From an uncultured Bacilli bacterium (GTDB lineage: Bacteria > Bacillota_I > Bacilli_A > RF39 > UBA660): a stretch of 14,796 nt of DNA. The translations under genes and the position numbers were made by a program. Below the pieces are notes generated by a model that did no database searches, was not told the origin of the DNA, and saw only the letters and a list, made by a program, of their open reading frames with translations. The stretch is from assembly GCA_947626425.1 (NCBI GenBank), contig CANQRX010000030.1, positions 1 to 14,796 of the forward strand, given 5' to 3'. Below are positions 6,239 to 13,193 of the stretch, in pieces (the stretch's first letter is position 1; every line of letters begins with the position of its first letter).

Positions 6239-6249
6239 TACATATGTAT
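6238..6249. promoter_or_regulatory. Palindrome beside the antitoxin promoter, possible operator
   Basis: ATACATATGTAT is a perfect 12-bp palindrome touching the -35 box of the antitoxin promoter. RelB-type antitoxins repress their own operon by binding palindromes near the promoter, so this is a candidate site. The surrounding sequence is so rich in AT steps that chance is possible. Confidence 0.35.
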
Positions 6250-6311
6250 ATGCTATATATATATTATATACATTAATTTCAAAAATATATTTATAAAGAT
6301 TAACTAGTTTA

Positions 6312-7646
6312 TTATTTTTCATATTCGGTTATTAAGCCTTTGTAATATTTCCAAGCTAAAATTTTTAAAACATGATTTTCTAATTCTTCCATCGTTATTA
6401 TATTGTTATCAATGGCTTCTTTTATGTTTTGAAAATTAGTTTTGTAATCAGTAGTAATTAATAAATCATTTCCTGCTAAAACAGCTAGGCGAGCTTTATT
6501 TTCAATATTACTTGTGGCTCCCATTTCTAAATCATCGGTTATTGTTATTCCTGAAAAGTTTAAATCTTCTGTTAGTAACTGATGAACTTTTAAGGATAGG
6601 GAAGCTGGATTTTGATTATCAATGCTTGTCACTATATTGTGGCTAATTAAAACACATTCGGCATCTGCTTCTATCCCTTCTTTAAAGGGAGGAATATCAT
6701 GTTCGAAAATATTTTCTAAACTTCGCATATCTGTTGAAGAACCCGTATGGGTATCAACATTGTTTCCATAACCCGGAAAGTGCTTTAAAGCATAAGAAAC
6801 ACCGGTTTTTTTACTAGCTTCAATAACTGCTTTGGCATAATTTGCAGTGTTTTGGGTATCCAATTTAACTGTTCGATCATAAATATAATCTTCATCATTA
6901 TAAGAAACATCCACAACGGGAGCTAAGTTAAGATTTAAGCCTAAACTATAAAGAAGTTTACTTTTTTCTAAGGTATCTTCTTTAATTCCTTCAATTCCTC
7001 CTGATTTATAAACTTCGCTTGGAGATGCAAATGGTTCATCTCGTAAATTTTTATTACTTGAAACGCGAACGACTGAACCACCTTCTTCATCCACCGCGGT
7101 TATTAAAGGAATTTTTGCCTCTTTATTTGCTTCTTCAATCATTTGCTTTACTTCCTCTTTAGTTTTATTTTGAAAGTCTTTTGCGTAGAAGATAAAGCCA
7201 CCAAAGTTGTAAGTGCTTAAATCTTTTAAACTATCCGTACCATATCTTACTAATAACATTTGGCCAATTTTTTCATTTAAAGACATGGTTTGCATTTTTT
7301 TTCTAGCTAGTTCATAATAATCATAAAATAAATCCAAATCAACTTCTTCAATATTTATAACCTCATAATCTGTGACTTGACAACTTTGGACTTCTTCCGT
7401 TTTAACTAAAGTTCCTTCGCAAGATATTTTAATATCGGAACCAATTAAAAGATTTTCGGCATCCATTTTAAAAGTATATTGTTCATTTTCCTTGTTTTTA
7501 ACAGTAACTAAATCATTATCTTTTTTGATAACTTTAGCTTCAAAACTAATAATGTCATTTTCAGGATTTCTTTTTCTTAGTAATGAAACGCCCATTAAAC
7601 TAATTAAAATAATAACAACAATACTAACAGTCCATAACTTTTTCAT
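6312..7646 (-). CDS. Membrane-anchored GH3 glycosidase (NagZ-like beta-N-acetylhexosaminidase)
   Basis: This is a 444-residue protein. Residues 1-24 form a membrane anchor or uncleaved signal (no lipobox cysteine), 30-110 an extra small beta-rich domain, and 115-440 a glycoside hydrolase family 3 barrel. GH3 landmarks are IGQMLLVRYG, GGFIFYAKDF, AVDEEGGSVVR, KHFPGYG (H289), VDTH (D298, H300: the Asp-His pair that serves as acid-base catalyst in NagZ-type enzymes), and ITDDLEMGA (D371 or D372 the nucleophile). The first block normally reads KHFPGHG; tyrosine replaces that second histidine. It probably removes N-acetylglucosamine from muropeptides at the outer membrane face. An extended -10 promoter at 7685-7693 and an AAGGTGAG ribosome-binding site precede it. 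It is not clearly co-transcribed with gerQ, whose terminator lies between. Confidence 0.88.
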   Translation of the reverse strand: MKKLWTVSIVVIILISLMGVSLLRKRNPENDIISFEAKVIKKDNDLVTVKNKENEQYTFKMDAENLLIGSDIKISCEGTLVKTEEVQSCQVTDYEVINIEEVDLDLFYDYYELARKKMQTMSLNEKIGQMLLVRYGTDSLKDLSTYNFGGFIFYAKDFQNKTKEEVKQMIEEANKEAKIPLITAVDEEGGSVVRVSSNKNLRDEPFASPSEVYKSGGIEGIKEDTLEKSKLLYSLGLNLNLAPVVDVSYNDEDYIYDRTVKLDTQNTANYAKAVIEASKKTGVSYALKHFPGYGNNVDTHTGSSTDMRSLENIFEHDIPPFKEGIEADAECVLISHNIVTSIDNQNPASLSLKVHQLLTEDLNFSGITITDDLEMGATSNIENKARLAVLAGNDLLITTDYKTNFQNIKEAIDNNIITMEELENHVLKILAWKYYKGLITEYEK

Positions 7647-7684
7647 ATTCTCACCTTAAAAAATTTTATTATCTTCTAGGTATA

Positions 7685-7693
7685 ATTATAACA
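7685..7693 (-). promoter_or_regulatory. Extended -10 promoter of the GH3 gene
   Basis: On the minus strand TGTTATAAT (TATAAT at plus 7685-7690) directly follows the T-run of the gerQ terminator. No good -35 is present, as is common for extended -10 promoters. Confidence 0.5.
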
Positions 7694-7730
7694 AAAAAAC
7701 CATTAGAAAAAAATTTAATTTCTAATAGTT
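7693..7730 (-). terminator. Terminator of gerQ
   Basis: On the minus strand ACTATTAGAA (plus 7720-7729) pairs with TTCTAATGGT (plus 7699-7708), with one G-U pair, followed by seven Ts (plus As 7693-7699). It begins about ten bases after the gerQ stop. Confidence 0.7.
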
Positions 7731-7736
7731 TTTGAA

Positions 7737-8099
7737 TTAATCAAACGTATCGGAATAATCGGGATTATAAGCAATAGGCTCATCAAATTCCACATAATTT
7801 AAGTAAATCATGCGAATTAAATACCATTTTTTGTTGGCTGGGTCGGCTAAAATTAAATGATCTCTTCCTGATTGTTCGATAACTCCTGTGTAAACTTTAT
7901 CCCGCCATTCATTGGAATCTGGATAGGAAACATAAGCCCTCACTCGTTTTCCTTTATTTAAACGCAAAATATTTTCAATTAAACTTTGTTCAAAAACAAA
8001 ACCTTGTTCCACACTTACATTTCCTGGGGGAGTTACTTCGGTTGGTGTTGGATTTACGGCTTGAGGAAAAGTAGGCGTATTAAAAAAACTTCCGTTCAT
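7737..8099 (-). CDS. gerQ: Spore coat protein GerQ
   Basis: In Bacillus subtilis GerQ is an inner spore-coat protein that is cross-linked by transglutaminase and needed for the cortex enzyme CwlJ. The conserved core is clear: SLIENILRLNKGKRVRAYVS (residues 40-59), the EWRDKVYTGVIE segment (69-80), SGRDHLILADP (82-92), and then YLIRMIYLNYVEFDEPIAYN. The N-terminal 35 residues are a short proline- and threonine-rich tail, and the protein (120 residues) is shorter than the B. subtilis one (about 180), the loss being in that variable region. A strong AAGGAGG lies five to six bases before the ATG, and a TATAAT at plus 8118-8123 on the minus strand is the likely -10, without a good -35. Presence of gerQ suggests a spore-former or a recent descendant. 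Confidence 0.88.
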   Translation of the reverse strand: MNGSFFNTPTFPQAVNPTPTEVTPPGNVSVEQGFVFEQSLIENILRLNKGKRVRAYVSYPDSNEWRDKVYTGVIEQSGRDHLILADPANKKWYLIRMIYLNYVEFDEPIAYNPDYSDTFD

Positions 8100-8130
8100 A
8101 AAAACCTCCTTGATACATTATAATCATTTA

Positions 8131-8159
8131 TTGATTTTCTATGATAAATTAGCTATAAT
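8131..8159 (+). promoter_or_regulatory. Promoter of the YitT-family gene
   Basis: TTGATT (8131-8136) and TATAAT (8154-8159) are exactly 17 bases apart. This is the best vegetative promoter in the window and is divergent from gerQ. Confidence 0.7.
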
Positions 8160-8198
8160 TTTTTTGAAAGTAAACGTAAAAAGAAAGGAAAAATAGTT

Positions 8199-9080
8199 AT
8201 GGATATTAAAAAAATAAAAGAAAAAATATTTCAAAAAGATTTTTATAAAAGAACGTGGATAATTATTTTAGGAACTTATATGTTGGCCTTAAATTACAAT
8301 CTTTTTTTAACTCCTAATCATTTTGTTATTGGGGGAACTTCGGGCCTTTCCATTGTTTTTGAAAGCCTTTTGGGGTGGAATGCCAATCTATTTCTTTATA
8401 TTAGTAGTTTTGTTTTAATTATTTTAAGTTATTTTACTTTAGACAAAGAAGATTTTAATGCCTCTTTAGTGGGAAGTATTCTTTATCCAATTATGGTTAG
8501 TTTTACTAAACCGGTTGCCGAATTTTTTATGCCATATGTCACTTTTGATAACATTTTATTAACCATCATTGTTACCGCTTTTATTCATGGTTTAGCTAAT
8601 GGTTTAATCTATAAAGTTGGTTTTAATACGGGTGGATCGGATATTCTTATGAAAATCATTCATAAATTCGGACATATTCCGGAAGGAAAGGCTTTACTGT
8701 TTTTAAATGCCATCATTATTTTATTAGGCGGATTCGTTTTTGGTTTAGAAAAAGTTATATATGCGATTATAATTTTAGTTTTATATACTAATATTGTTGA
8801 TAAAATTTTAATTGGTATTAGTAATTCGAAATTGTTTTTTATCTATACCAAAGAACATACCAAAGTTAGAGATTATATTATTAAAGAACTAAAAATGGGC
8901 GTTACGATTTTAGAAACGGAAGGTGGTTACAGTCGCAAACCAGGTTATATGTTAATGTGTGTCGTTCCAACTAAGGATTATTATTTATTTAGAGAAGTTG
9001 TTTTGCAAATAGACCCAAGTGCGTTTTTCGTTATTCATGATTGTTACGAAGTTCAAGGCGGCAAATTGACGAAAAAATAG
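8199..9080 (+). CDS. YitT-family membrane protein (DUF161/DUF2179)
   Basis: This is a 293-residue inner-membrane protein. Hydrophobic segments lie at about residues 18-38, 60-80, 88-108, 115-138 and 162-200, with the family's GGTSGLS (near residue 45) and NTGGSDI (near 143) glycine motifs. A soluble C-terminal DUF2179 domain (about residues 205-290) ends in IDPSAFFVIHDCYEVQGG, typical of the YitT group, whose substrate is unknown. The length is normal (280-290). The start has GAAAGGA nine bases upstream. It is a single-gene unit with its own promoter (8131-8159) and terminator (9132-9158). Confidence 0.85.
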   Translation: MDIKKIKEKIFQKDFYKRTWIIILGTYMLALNYNLFLTPNHFVIGGTSGLSIVFESLLGWNANLFLYISSFVLIILSYFTLDKEDFNASLVGSILYPIMVSFTKPVAEFFMPYVTFDNILLTIIVTAFIHGLANGLIYKVGFNTGGSDILMKIIHKFGHIPEGKALLFLNAIIILLGGFVFGLEKVIYAIIILVLYTNIVDKILIGISNSKLFFIYTKEHTKVRDYIIKELKMGVTILETEGGYSRKPGYMLMCVVPTKDYYLFREVVLQIDPSAFFVIHDCYEVQGGKLTKK

Positions 9081-9131
9081 TGTGTGTTACATTATGTATA
9101 TGTAATGAAATGCCCTTCTTAGGATGGGGAG

Positions 9132-9158
9132 AAAAGGGAACGCTGTTCCTTTTTTTTT
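9132..9158 (+). terminator. Terminator of the YitT-family gene
   Basis: AAGGGAAC (9134-9141) pairs with GTTCCTTT (9145-9152, one G-U pair) around GCT, followed by Ts to 9158. An upstream CCCTT at about 9113-9117 could pair with AAGGG instead; I do not claim it is regulatory. Confidence 0.8.
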
Positions 9159-9190
9159 CGTTATTAAATTGATTTAACATACATTTGAAT

Positions 9191-9334
9191 ATTTCTAAAG
9201 ATATTTTTTAATTGCATCATTCTATTTTTAGGAAAATTTTGAAATATCCATAAAAGATAGATTAGAAAGTATGTGTAGAAAAAATGTTGGTGATATTTCA
9301 AAACTTTAAAATAATAATGGAAGATCTTTGAAAT
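9191..9334. repeat. Long imperfect inverted repeat between yitT and ftsE
   Basis: The inner arms are a perfect 12-bp match: TTTTGAAATATC (9237-9248) and its complement GATATTTCAAAA (9292-9303). Outside them the arms stay similar. CATCATTCTATTTTTAGG (9217 on) resembles the reverse complement of 9304-9320, and ATTTCTAAAGAT (9191-9202) matches the complement of ATCTTTGAAAT (9324-9334) with one base missing. The centre of about 43 bases is unpaired and codes for nothing. It could be a small non-autonomous element or a folded transcript; no target-site duplication was identified. Confidence 0.5.
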
Positions 9335-9399
9335 TTTTAATGATGTTTTTCCTTTTCTTTTTATCGGCTAAATTTACCATTTATCTAGCTCTTTTTTTA

Positions 9400-9408
9400 T
9401 GTTATAAT
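9400..9408 (+). promoter_or_regulatory. Promoter of the ftsE-ftsX-peptidase operon
   Basis: TGTTATAAT is an extended -10 (TATAAT 9403-9408). TTTATC at 9380-9385 is a weak -35 at 17 bases. The ATG at 9433 follows a short leader with AAGGTG. Confidence 0.6.
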
Positions 9409-9432
9409 GTCGATAATAAGAAGGTGTAGTAA

Positions 9433-10146
9433 ATGAAGTTAATTAAAGTTGAACATGCATATAAAATTTATAAAAATGGGACAACTGCCATTGCGGATGT
9501 TTCGGTTAGCATAAATAAAGGCGAGTTTGTTTTTATCATAGGATCAACCGGAAGTGGTAAATCAACATTTATTAAAATGCTTTATCGGGAAGAAAAACCT
9601 ACGAAAGGAAAAGTTGTCGTTGGTGGCATTGATGTTTCAAAATTAAGAAATTCGAAAATCTATAAACTTCGTCGGAAAATAGGAGTTGTTTTTCAAGACT
9701 TTAAATTATTACCAAAATTAACTGTTTACGAAAATGTGGCTTTTGCCTTAGAAACTTTAGGATTACCAACGAAGGAAATTAGACCCAAAGTTATCAAAGC
9801 TGTGGAAGCGGTTGGTTTAAAAGATAAATTAAGAAATGTGCCAAGTCAGTTATCTGGAGGCGAACAACAACGGGTGGCAATTGCCCGAGCGATTGTTAAT
9901 GAACCGAAATTATTAATATGCGATGAACCAACAGGAAACTTGGACCCTGATACTAGTAGAGAAATTATGAAAATAATTGAAAAGATTAATAAAGACTTAG
10001 GAACAACCATTATTATGGCTACTCATGACAAAGAATTAGTAAACAAAATGCAAAAGCGAGTCATTGTCATTGAAAATAGCGTAATAGTAAGTGACAATAT
10101 GAAAGGAAGTTATAAAGTTCATGAGAGCATTAAGAATTCTAAATAG
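9433..10146 (+). CDS. ftsE: Cell division ATP-binding protein FtsE
   Basis: This is the ABC ATPase of the FtsEX complex, which uses ATP hydrolysis on the cytoplasmic side of the membrane to switch on a peptidoglycan hydrolase outside. All ATPase motifs are present: Walker A GSTGSGKST (37-45), Q-loop in GVVFQDFKLL (about residue 85-94), signature LSGGEQQRVAIA (140-151), Walker B LLICDEPTG (160-168) and the switch histidine in ATHDKE (H198). Residues PKLTVYENVAFAL (about 95-107) are typical of FtsE. The 237-residue length is slightly longer than the usual 220-230. It overlaps ftsX by 26 bases, so the two are translationally coupled. Confidence 0.95.
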   Translation: MKLIKVEHAYKIYKNGTTAIADVSVSINKGEFVFIIGSTGSGKSTFIKMLYREEKPTKGKVVVGGIDVSKLRNSKIYKLRRKIGVVFQDFKLLPKLTVYENVAFALETLGLPTKEIRPKVIKAVEAVGLKDKLRNVPSQLSGGEQQRVAIARAIVNEPKLLICDEPTGNLDPDTSREIMKIIEKINKDLGTTIIMATHDKELVNKMQKRVIVIENSVIVSDNMKGSYKVHESIKNSK

Positions 10147-11014
10147 AGGTATTCGTGATTCTTTTAAAAGTGTTTTTCGAAACCTTTCATTATCAATGGC
10201 CTCCATTGCTTGTACAACCGTTACTTTAATTTTGGTAGCTGTTTCTTTAGTTTTAACTTATAACATTAATAACATTACTACCAATTTGGAAAAAGAATTA
10301 ACAATTGTTGTTTATTTAAAAAAAGACAGTACAAATGAAAATCGAGTTACTTTGGAAAATGATTTAAAAACCATGGAAAATGTTGATAAATACGTTTATA
10401 AAAGTAAAGATGAATGGATGGCGGAGATGAAACAAGAAAATCCGACCTTAAATGTTTCTTTAGATTACTTAGAAGAAAATCCGTTATTGGATTCTATAAT
10501 TGTAACGGTTAAAAATGTTAATGGTTTAGGGGTAACGGCTGAAAAAATTCGGAATTATGATTTTGTTTCAAGTGCTGATTATGGAGAAGGTATGGTTGAA
10601 AATATCATTGGCATTTTTGATGTTATTAGCAAAGGAACAATCTTTATCGTCCTAGCTTTAGTGTTAGTTACGGCTTTCTTAATTAGTAATACGATTAAAT
10701 TAACGATTTCATCTCGGAAAACGGAAATTGAAATTATGCGTTTGGTTGGAGCTAGTAATACGGCGATTAAATTACCATTTATTTTTGAAGGTTTTATTTT
10801 AGGAATATTCGGAAGTGTAATTCCAATTGTTTTAAGTATTTATGGTTATGTATACCTATATGAAACGTCAGGTGGTTACTTATTTACCAAAATATTAACT
10901 TTAGCACAGCCATTCCCATTTGTCATTGTTGTGGCCTTATTCTTATTAGTTGTTGGTTGCTTAGTTGGTATGTTTGGTTCATGGCGGGCAGTTAGAAAGT
11001 ACTTGAAAATATGA
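10121..11014 (+). CDS. ftsX: Cell division membrane protein FtsX
   Basis: This is the membrane partner of FtsE, 297 residues with the family topology: cytoplasmic N-terminus (MRALRILNRGIRDSFKSVFR), first membrane helix about 24-48, a large extracellular loop of about 120 residues that contacts the hydrolase, then helices at about 168-192, 215-240 and 262-288. ISSRKTEIEIMRLVGASN (about 194-211) is the conserved coupling segment toward FtsE. AAAGGAAG lies 11 bases before the ATG. Its TGA overlaps the next gene's ATG as ATGA. Length and motifs are normal, so the complex should be functional. Confidence 0.95.
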   Translation: MRALRILNRGIRDSFKSVFRNLSLSMASIACTTVTLILVAVSLVLTYNINNITTNLEKELTIVVYLKKDSTNENRVTLENDLKTMENVDKYVYKSKDEWMAEMKQENPTLNVSLDYLEENPLLDSIIVTVKNVNGLGVTAEKIRNYDFVSSADYGEGMVENIIGIFDVISKGTIFIVLALVLVTAFLISNTIKLTISSRKTEIEIMRLVGASNTAIKLPFIFEGFILGIFGSVIPIVLSIYGYVYLYETSGGYLFTKILTLAQPFPFVIVVALFLLVVGCLVGMFGSWRAVRKYLKI

Positions 11015-12201
11015 TGAAGAAGATAATAAATATAACTTTAATTTTATTTGTCGTTTTAGCTTCAATGCCTTACAAAGTTCAAGCTGAGGCCAAAACCCTT
11101 GGAGAATTACGGGCTGCTTATAATGAGGTACTAAGACAAAAACAAGAAAACGATAATAAAACCGAAGCTGCTAAAGAAGAAATAAGACAAAAAGAAGCTG
11201 CCATTAAACAAGCGGAAGCGGATATTCATAAAGCCGAACAAGAAATGGAAGATGCCCAAAAAGCGATTGATGAATCAAATAAAAAAATTGCTGAATTAAA
11301 AGAACAAATGAAGGGAATTTTACTTTATTACCAACAAATGCAAGGTGGTAATGCCTATGTCGAATATGTATCAGGAGCAACCACGATGACCGATTTTATT
11401 ACCCGAGTTGCGGCGGTTGAGTTTGTGACGGCTAGTGTCGAAGATTCCGTTGATGAACTAAAGATTGAAGTTGAAAAAAATGAACAATTAAAAGTTGAAT
11501 TAGAAAATAAAAAGAAAGCTTTGGAAGCTCAAAGTGAAGAATATAAAAAAGTAATTCAAGCTCGTTATTCGGATATAAGCCAATATGATAAATATGCTTT
11601 AAATATTGATGAACAACTGGAAGTAGCTAAAAAAAATCTAGACATGAATGTTAAAAAATGTCAGGATACGATTGGGAAAACGAGCGATGATGTTTTACTA
11701 AGTGATTGTACGAAAGTTCCTTTAAACAGTGGTTGGTTAAAACCTTTAACGCATGGTATAATTACTAGTCAAATAGGTTCACGGTGGGGAAGTTACCACA
11801 ATGCCTTAGATATTGGTGGTAATCCAGAATGGACTCCTGTCTATGCTGCTGCAGCTGGGGAAGTTGCAGCCCGCGTTGAACGGGCAAGCTGCGGAGGAAA
11901 TATGTTGTTTATAAATGTTGAAGTTGACGGAGTTAAATATTTAACTTACTATTATCATTTAATTCAAATGAATGTTAATGTGGGTGATGTTGTAACTCAA
12001 GATACCGTTATCGGTTATGTTGGTGGGGGAACAACTGCTAGTTATGATAGTTGTACCTTTGGAGCTCATCTTCACTTTGGAGTTGCAGATGGCTGGTATG
12101 ATATTCGTTATCCATTTGTCAACCGAAGCAAAGTAATGACCCCACCAGGATTTCCAAATTACGAAGGATGGAGCTTTAATTCAAGAACTGATATGTATTA
12201 A
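11011..12201 (+). CDS. FtsEX-linked coiled-coil M23 peptidoglycan endopeptidase
   Basis: This is a secreted 396-residue protein. The signal peptide ends near residue 25 (VQA before EAK), a long coiled coil occupies about 30-220, and a LytM/M23 zinc peptidase domain about 235-370. The zinc motifs are complete, H263-x-x-x-D267 (YHNALDIG) and H353-x-H355 (GAHLHFG), plus YYYHL, so it should be an active enzyme, unlike the degenerate EnvC. The coiled coil followed by a hydrolase is the layout of PcsB, CwlO and EnvC, the known FtsEX clients. Four cysteines (near residues 220, 234, 291 and 349) could form disulfides. The start ATG overlaps the ftsX stop; a second ATG at 11014 is possible. The ribosome-binding site is weak, so translation is probably coupled to ftsX. 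A terminator follows. Confidence 0.9.
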   Translation: MMKKIINITLILFVVLASMPYKVQAEAKTLGELRAAYNEVLRQKQENDNKTEAAKEEIRQKEAAIKQAEADIHKAEQEMEDAQKAIDESNKKIAELKEQMKGILLYYQQMQGGNAYVEYVSGATTMTDFITRVAAVEFVTASVEDSVDELKIEVEKNEQLKVELENKKKALEAQSEEYKKVIQARYSDISQYDKYALNIDEQLEVAKKNLDMNVKKCQDTIGKTSDDVLLSDCTKVPLNSGWLKPLTHGIITSQIGSRWGSYHNALDIGGNPEWTPVYAAAAGEVAARVERASCGGNMLFINVEVDGVKYLTYYYHLIQMNVNVGDVVTQDTVIGYVGGGTTASYDSCTFGAHLHFGVADGWYDIRYPFVNRSKVMTPPGFPNYEGWSFNSRTDMY

Positions 12202-12233
12202 AAAGCTGATTTAGAATATTTCGGCTTTTTTCT
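12202..12233 (+). terminator. Terminator of the ftsEX-peptidase operon
   Basis: AAGCTGA (12203-12209) pairs with TCGGCTT (12221-12227, one G-U pair) across an 11-base loop, followed by a T-run. It begins at the stop codon. Confidence 0.65.
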
Positions 12234-12313
12234 TTTCCTTTAATTTAAAAAAGAAATGCTAACTCTTTTCAAAATGGGGTATGGTCTATATTCATTTTTT
12301 ATGTCATAAAGTG

Positions 12314-12342
12314 TAGAAAAATGATGATATTTTTGTTATAAT
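12314..12342 (+). promoter_or_regulatory. Promoter of cdaA-cdaR
   Basis: TAGAAA (12314-12319) and TATAAT (12337-12342) are 17 bases apart, with TGT at 12334-12336 making an extended -10. It lies just before the AGAGG ribosome-binding site and ATG at 12375. Confidence 0.65.
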
Positions 12343-12374
12343 CATGAAGTGAAGATAAGAAAGAGGTAATATTA

Positions 12375-13193
12375 ATGACTTTAGCAAGTGTTTGGTCCTT
12401 AGTGACTAAAATTGTCGATATATGTATTGTTTGGTTATTATTTTATTTTGTTTTAAAAAATATTAAAAATAATGCCAAAATGGTTTTAATTTTAAAAGGT
12501 GTTTTATTAGTTATATTTATTGAAATTTTAAGTAAAATGTTTAACCTTTATACGATTGGTTTATTGCTTGAATATGTTGTTGAATGGGGACCATTAGCTA
12601 TTATTGTTATTTTTCAACCTGAAATTCGGGGTATGTTAGAAAGTATTGGGCGAACTCAACTACTAGGTCGTCATAAAACTTTGACTGTTTCCGAACGCGA
12701 AAAAATGGTTAATGAAATTATGAAAGCCATTGAATTTTTAAAGAAAAATAAAATTGGGGCTTTAATTGTTATTGAAAGAGATATTTCTTTACAAGAATAT
12801 ATTGATCGAGCTACCAAGCTATATGCGGATATTACCAGTGAATTATTAGGCAATTTATTTTACCCAAATAGTCCTTTACATGATGGGGGAGTTATTATTC
12901 AAGGTAATCGAATAACTTGTGCGGGAGCTGTTTTTAAAACAAGTATGAATCCGAATGTTAGTAAAAAATTAGGAACTAGACACCGAGCTGCTTTAGGTGT
13001 TGCTGAAGAATCTGATGCTTTGTCATTAATTGTTTCCGAAGAAACTGGTCGTATTTCCCTAGCGTACGATGCCGATTTAAGATACAATCTAACTTTAGAT
13101 GAATTTCGAAAAACTTTGATGGAAGAACTAAAACCAAAAACCGAGTTATTCTATGGTTCTAACGGCGAAAGTGAGGATGAATTCAATGCGTAA
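12375..13193 (+). CDS. cdaA: Diadenylate cyclase CdaA (c-di-AMP synthase)
   Basis: This enzyme makes cyclic di-AMP from two ATP. It is membrane-bound, with three N-terminal helices (about residues 12-28, 35-53, 62-80) and a DisA-N cyclase domain (about 90-250). Motifs: IFQPEIRGMLESIGR linking to the domain, PLHDGGVII (D170-G171-G172) where most relatives have D-G-A, and GTRHRAA (R202-H203-R204), which binds the ATP triphosphate. All catalytic charged residues are kept, so I expect activity; the alanine-to-glycine change is small. The length (272) is normal. It overlaps cdaR by eight bases, the usual cdaA-cdaR operon; glmM, normally third, is not here. c-di-AMP controls potassium and wall homeostasis. 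Confidence 0.93.
   Translation: MTLASVWSLVTKIVDICIVWLLFYFVLKNIKNNAKMVLILKGVLLVIFIEILSKMFNLYTIGLLLEYVVEWGPLAIIVIFQPEIRGMLESIGRTQLLGRHKTLTVSEREKMVNEIMKAIEFLKKNKIGALIVIERDISLQEYIDRATKLYADITSELLGNLFYPNSPLHDGGVIIQGNRITCAGAVFKTSMNPNVSKKLGTRHRAALGVAEESDALSLIVSEETGRISLAYDADLRYNLTLDEFRKTLMEELKPKTELFYGSNGESEDEFNA

Noticed and set aside
12234..12374. A c-di-AMP riboswitch before cdaA
   Set aside because: The leader after the promoter is only about 25 bases, too short for that aptamer.
12671..13087. Two minus-strand open frames (60 and 62 residues)
   Set aside because: Both are shadows of the cdaA coding sequence.
13153..13185. An upstream ATG for cdaR
   Set aside because: ATG 13186 has the GAGG ribosome-binding site and begins with the family-like MRK; the longer form only adds residues read from the end of cdaA.
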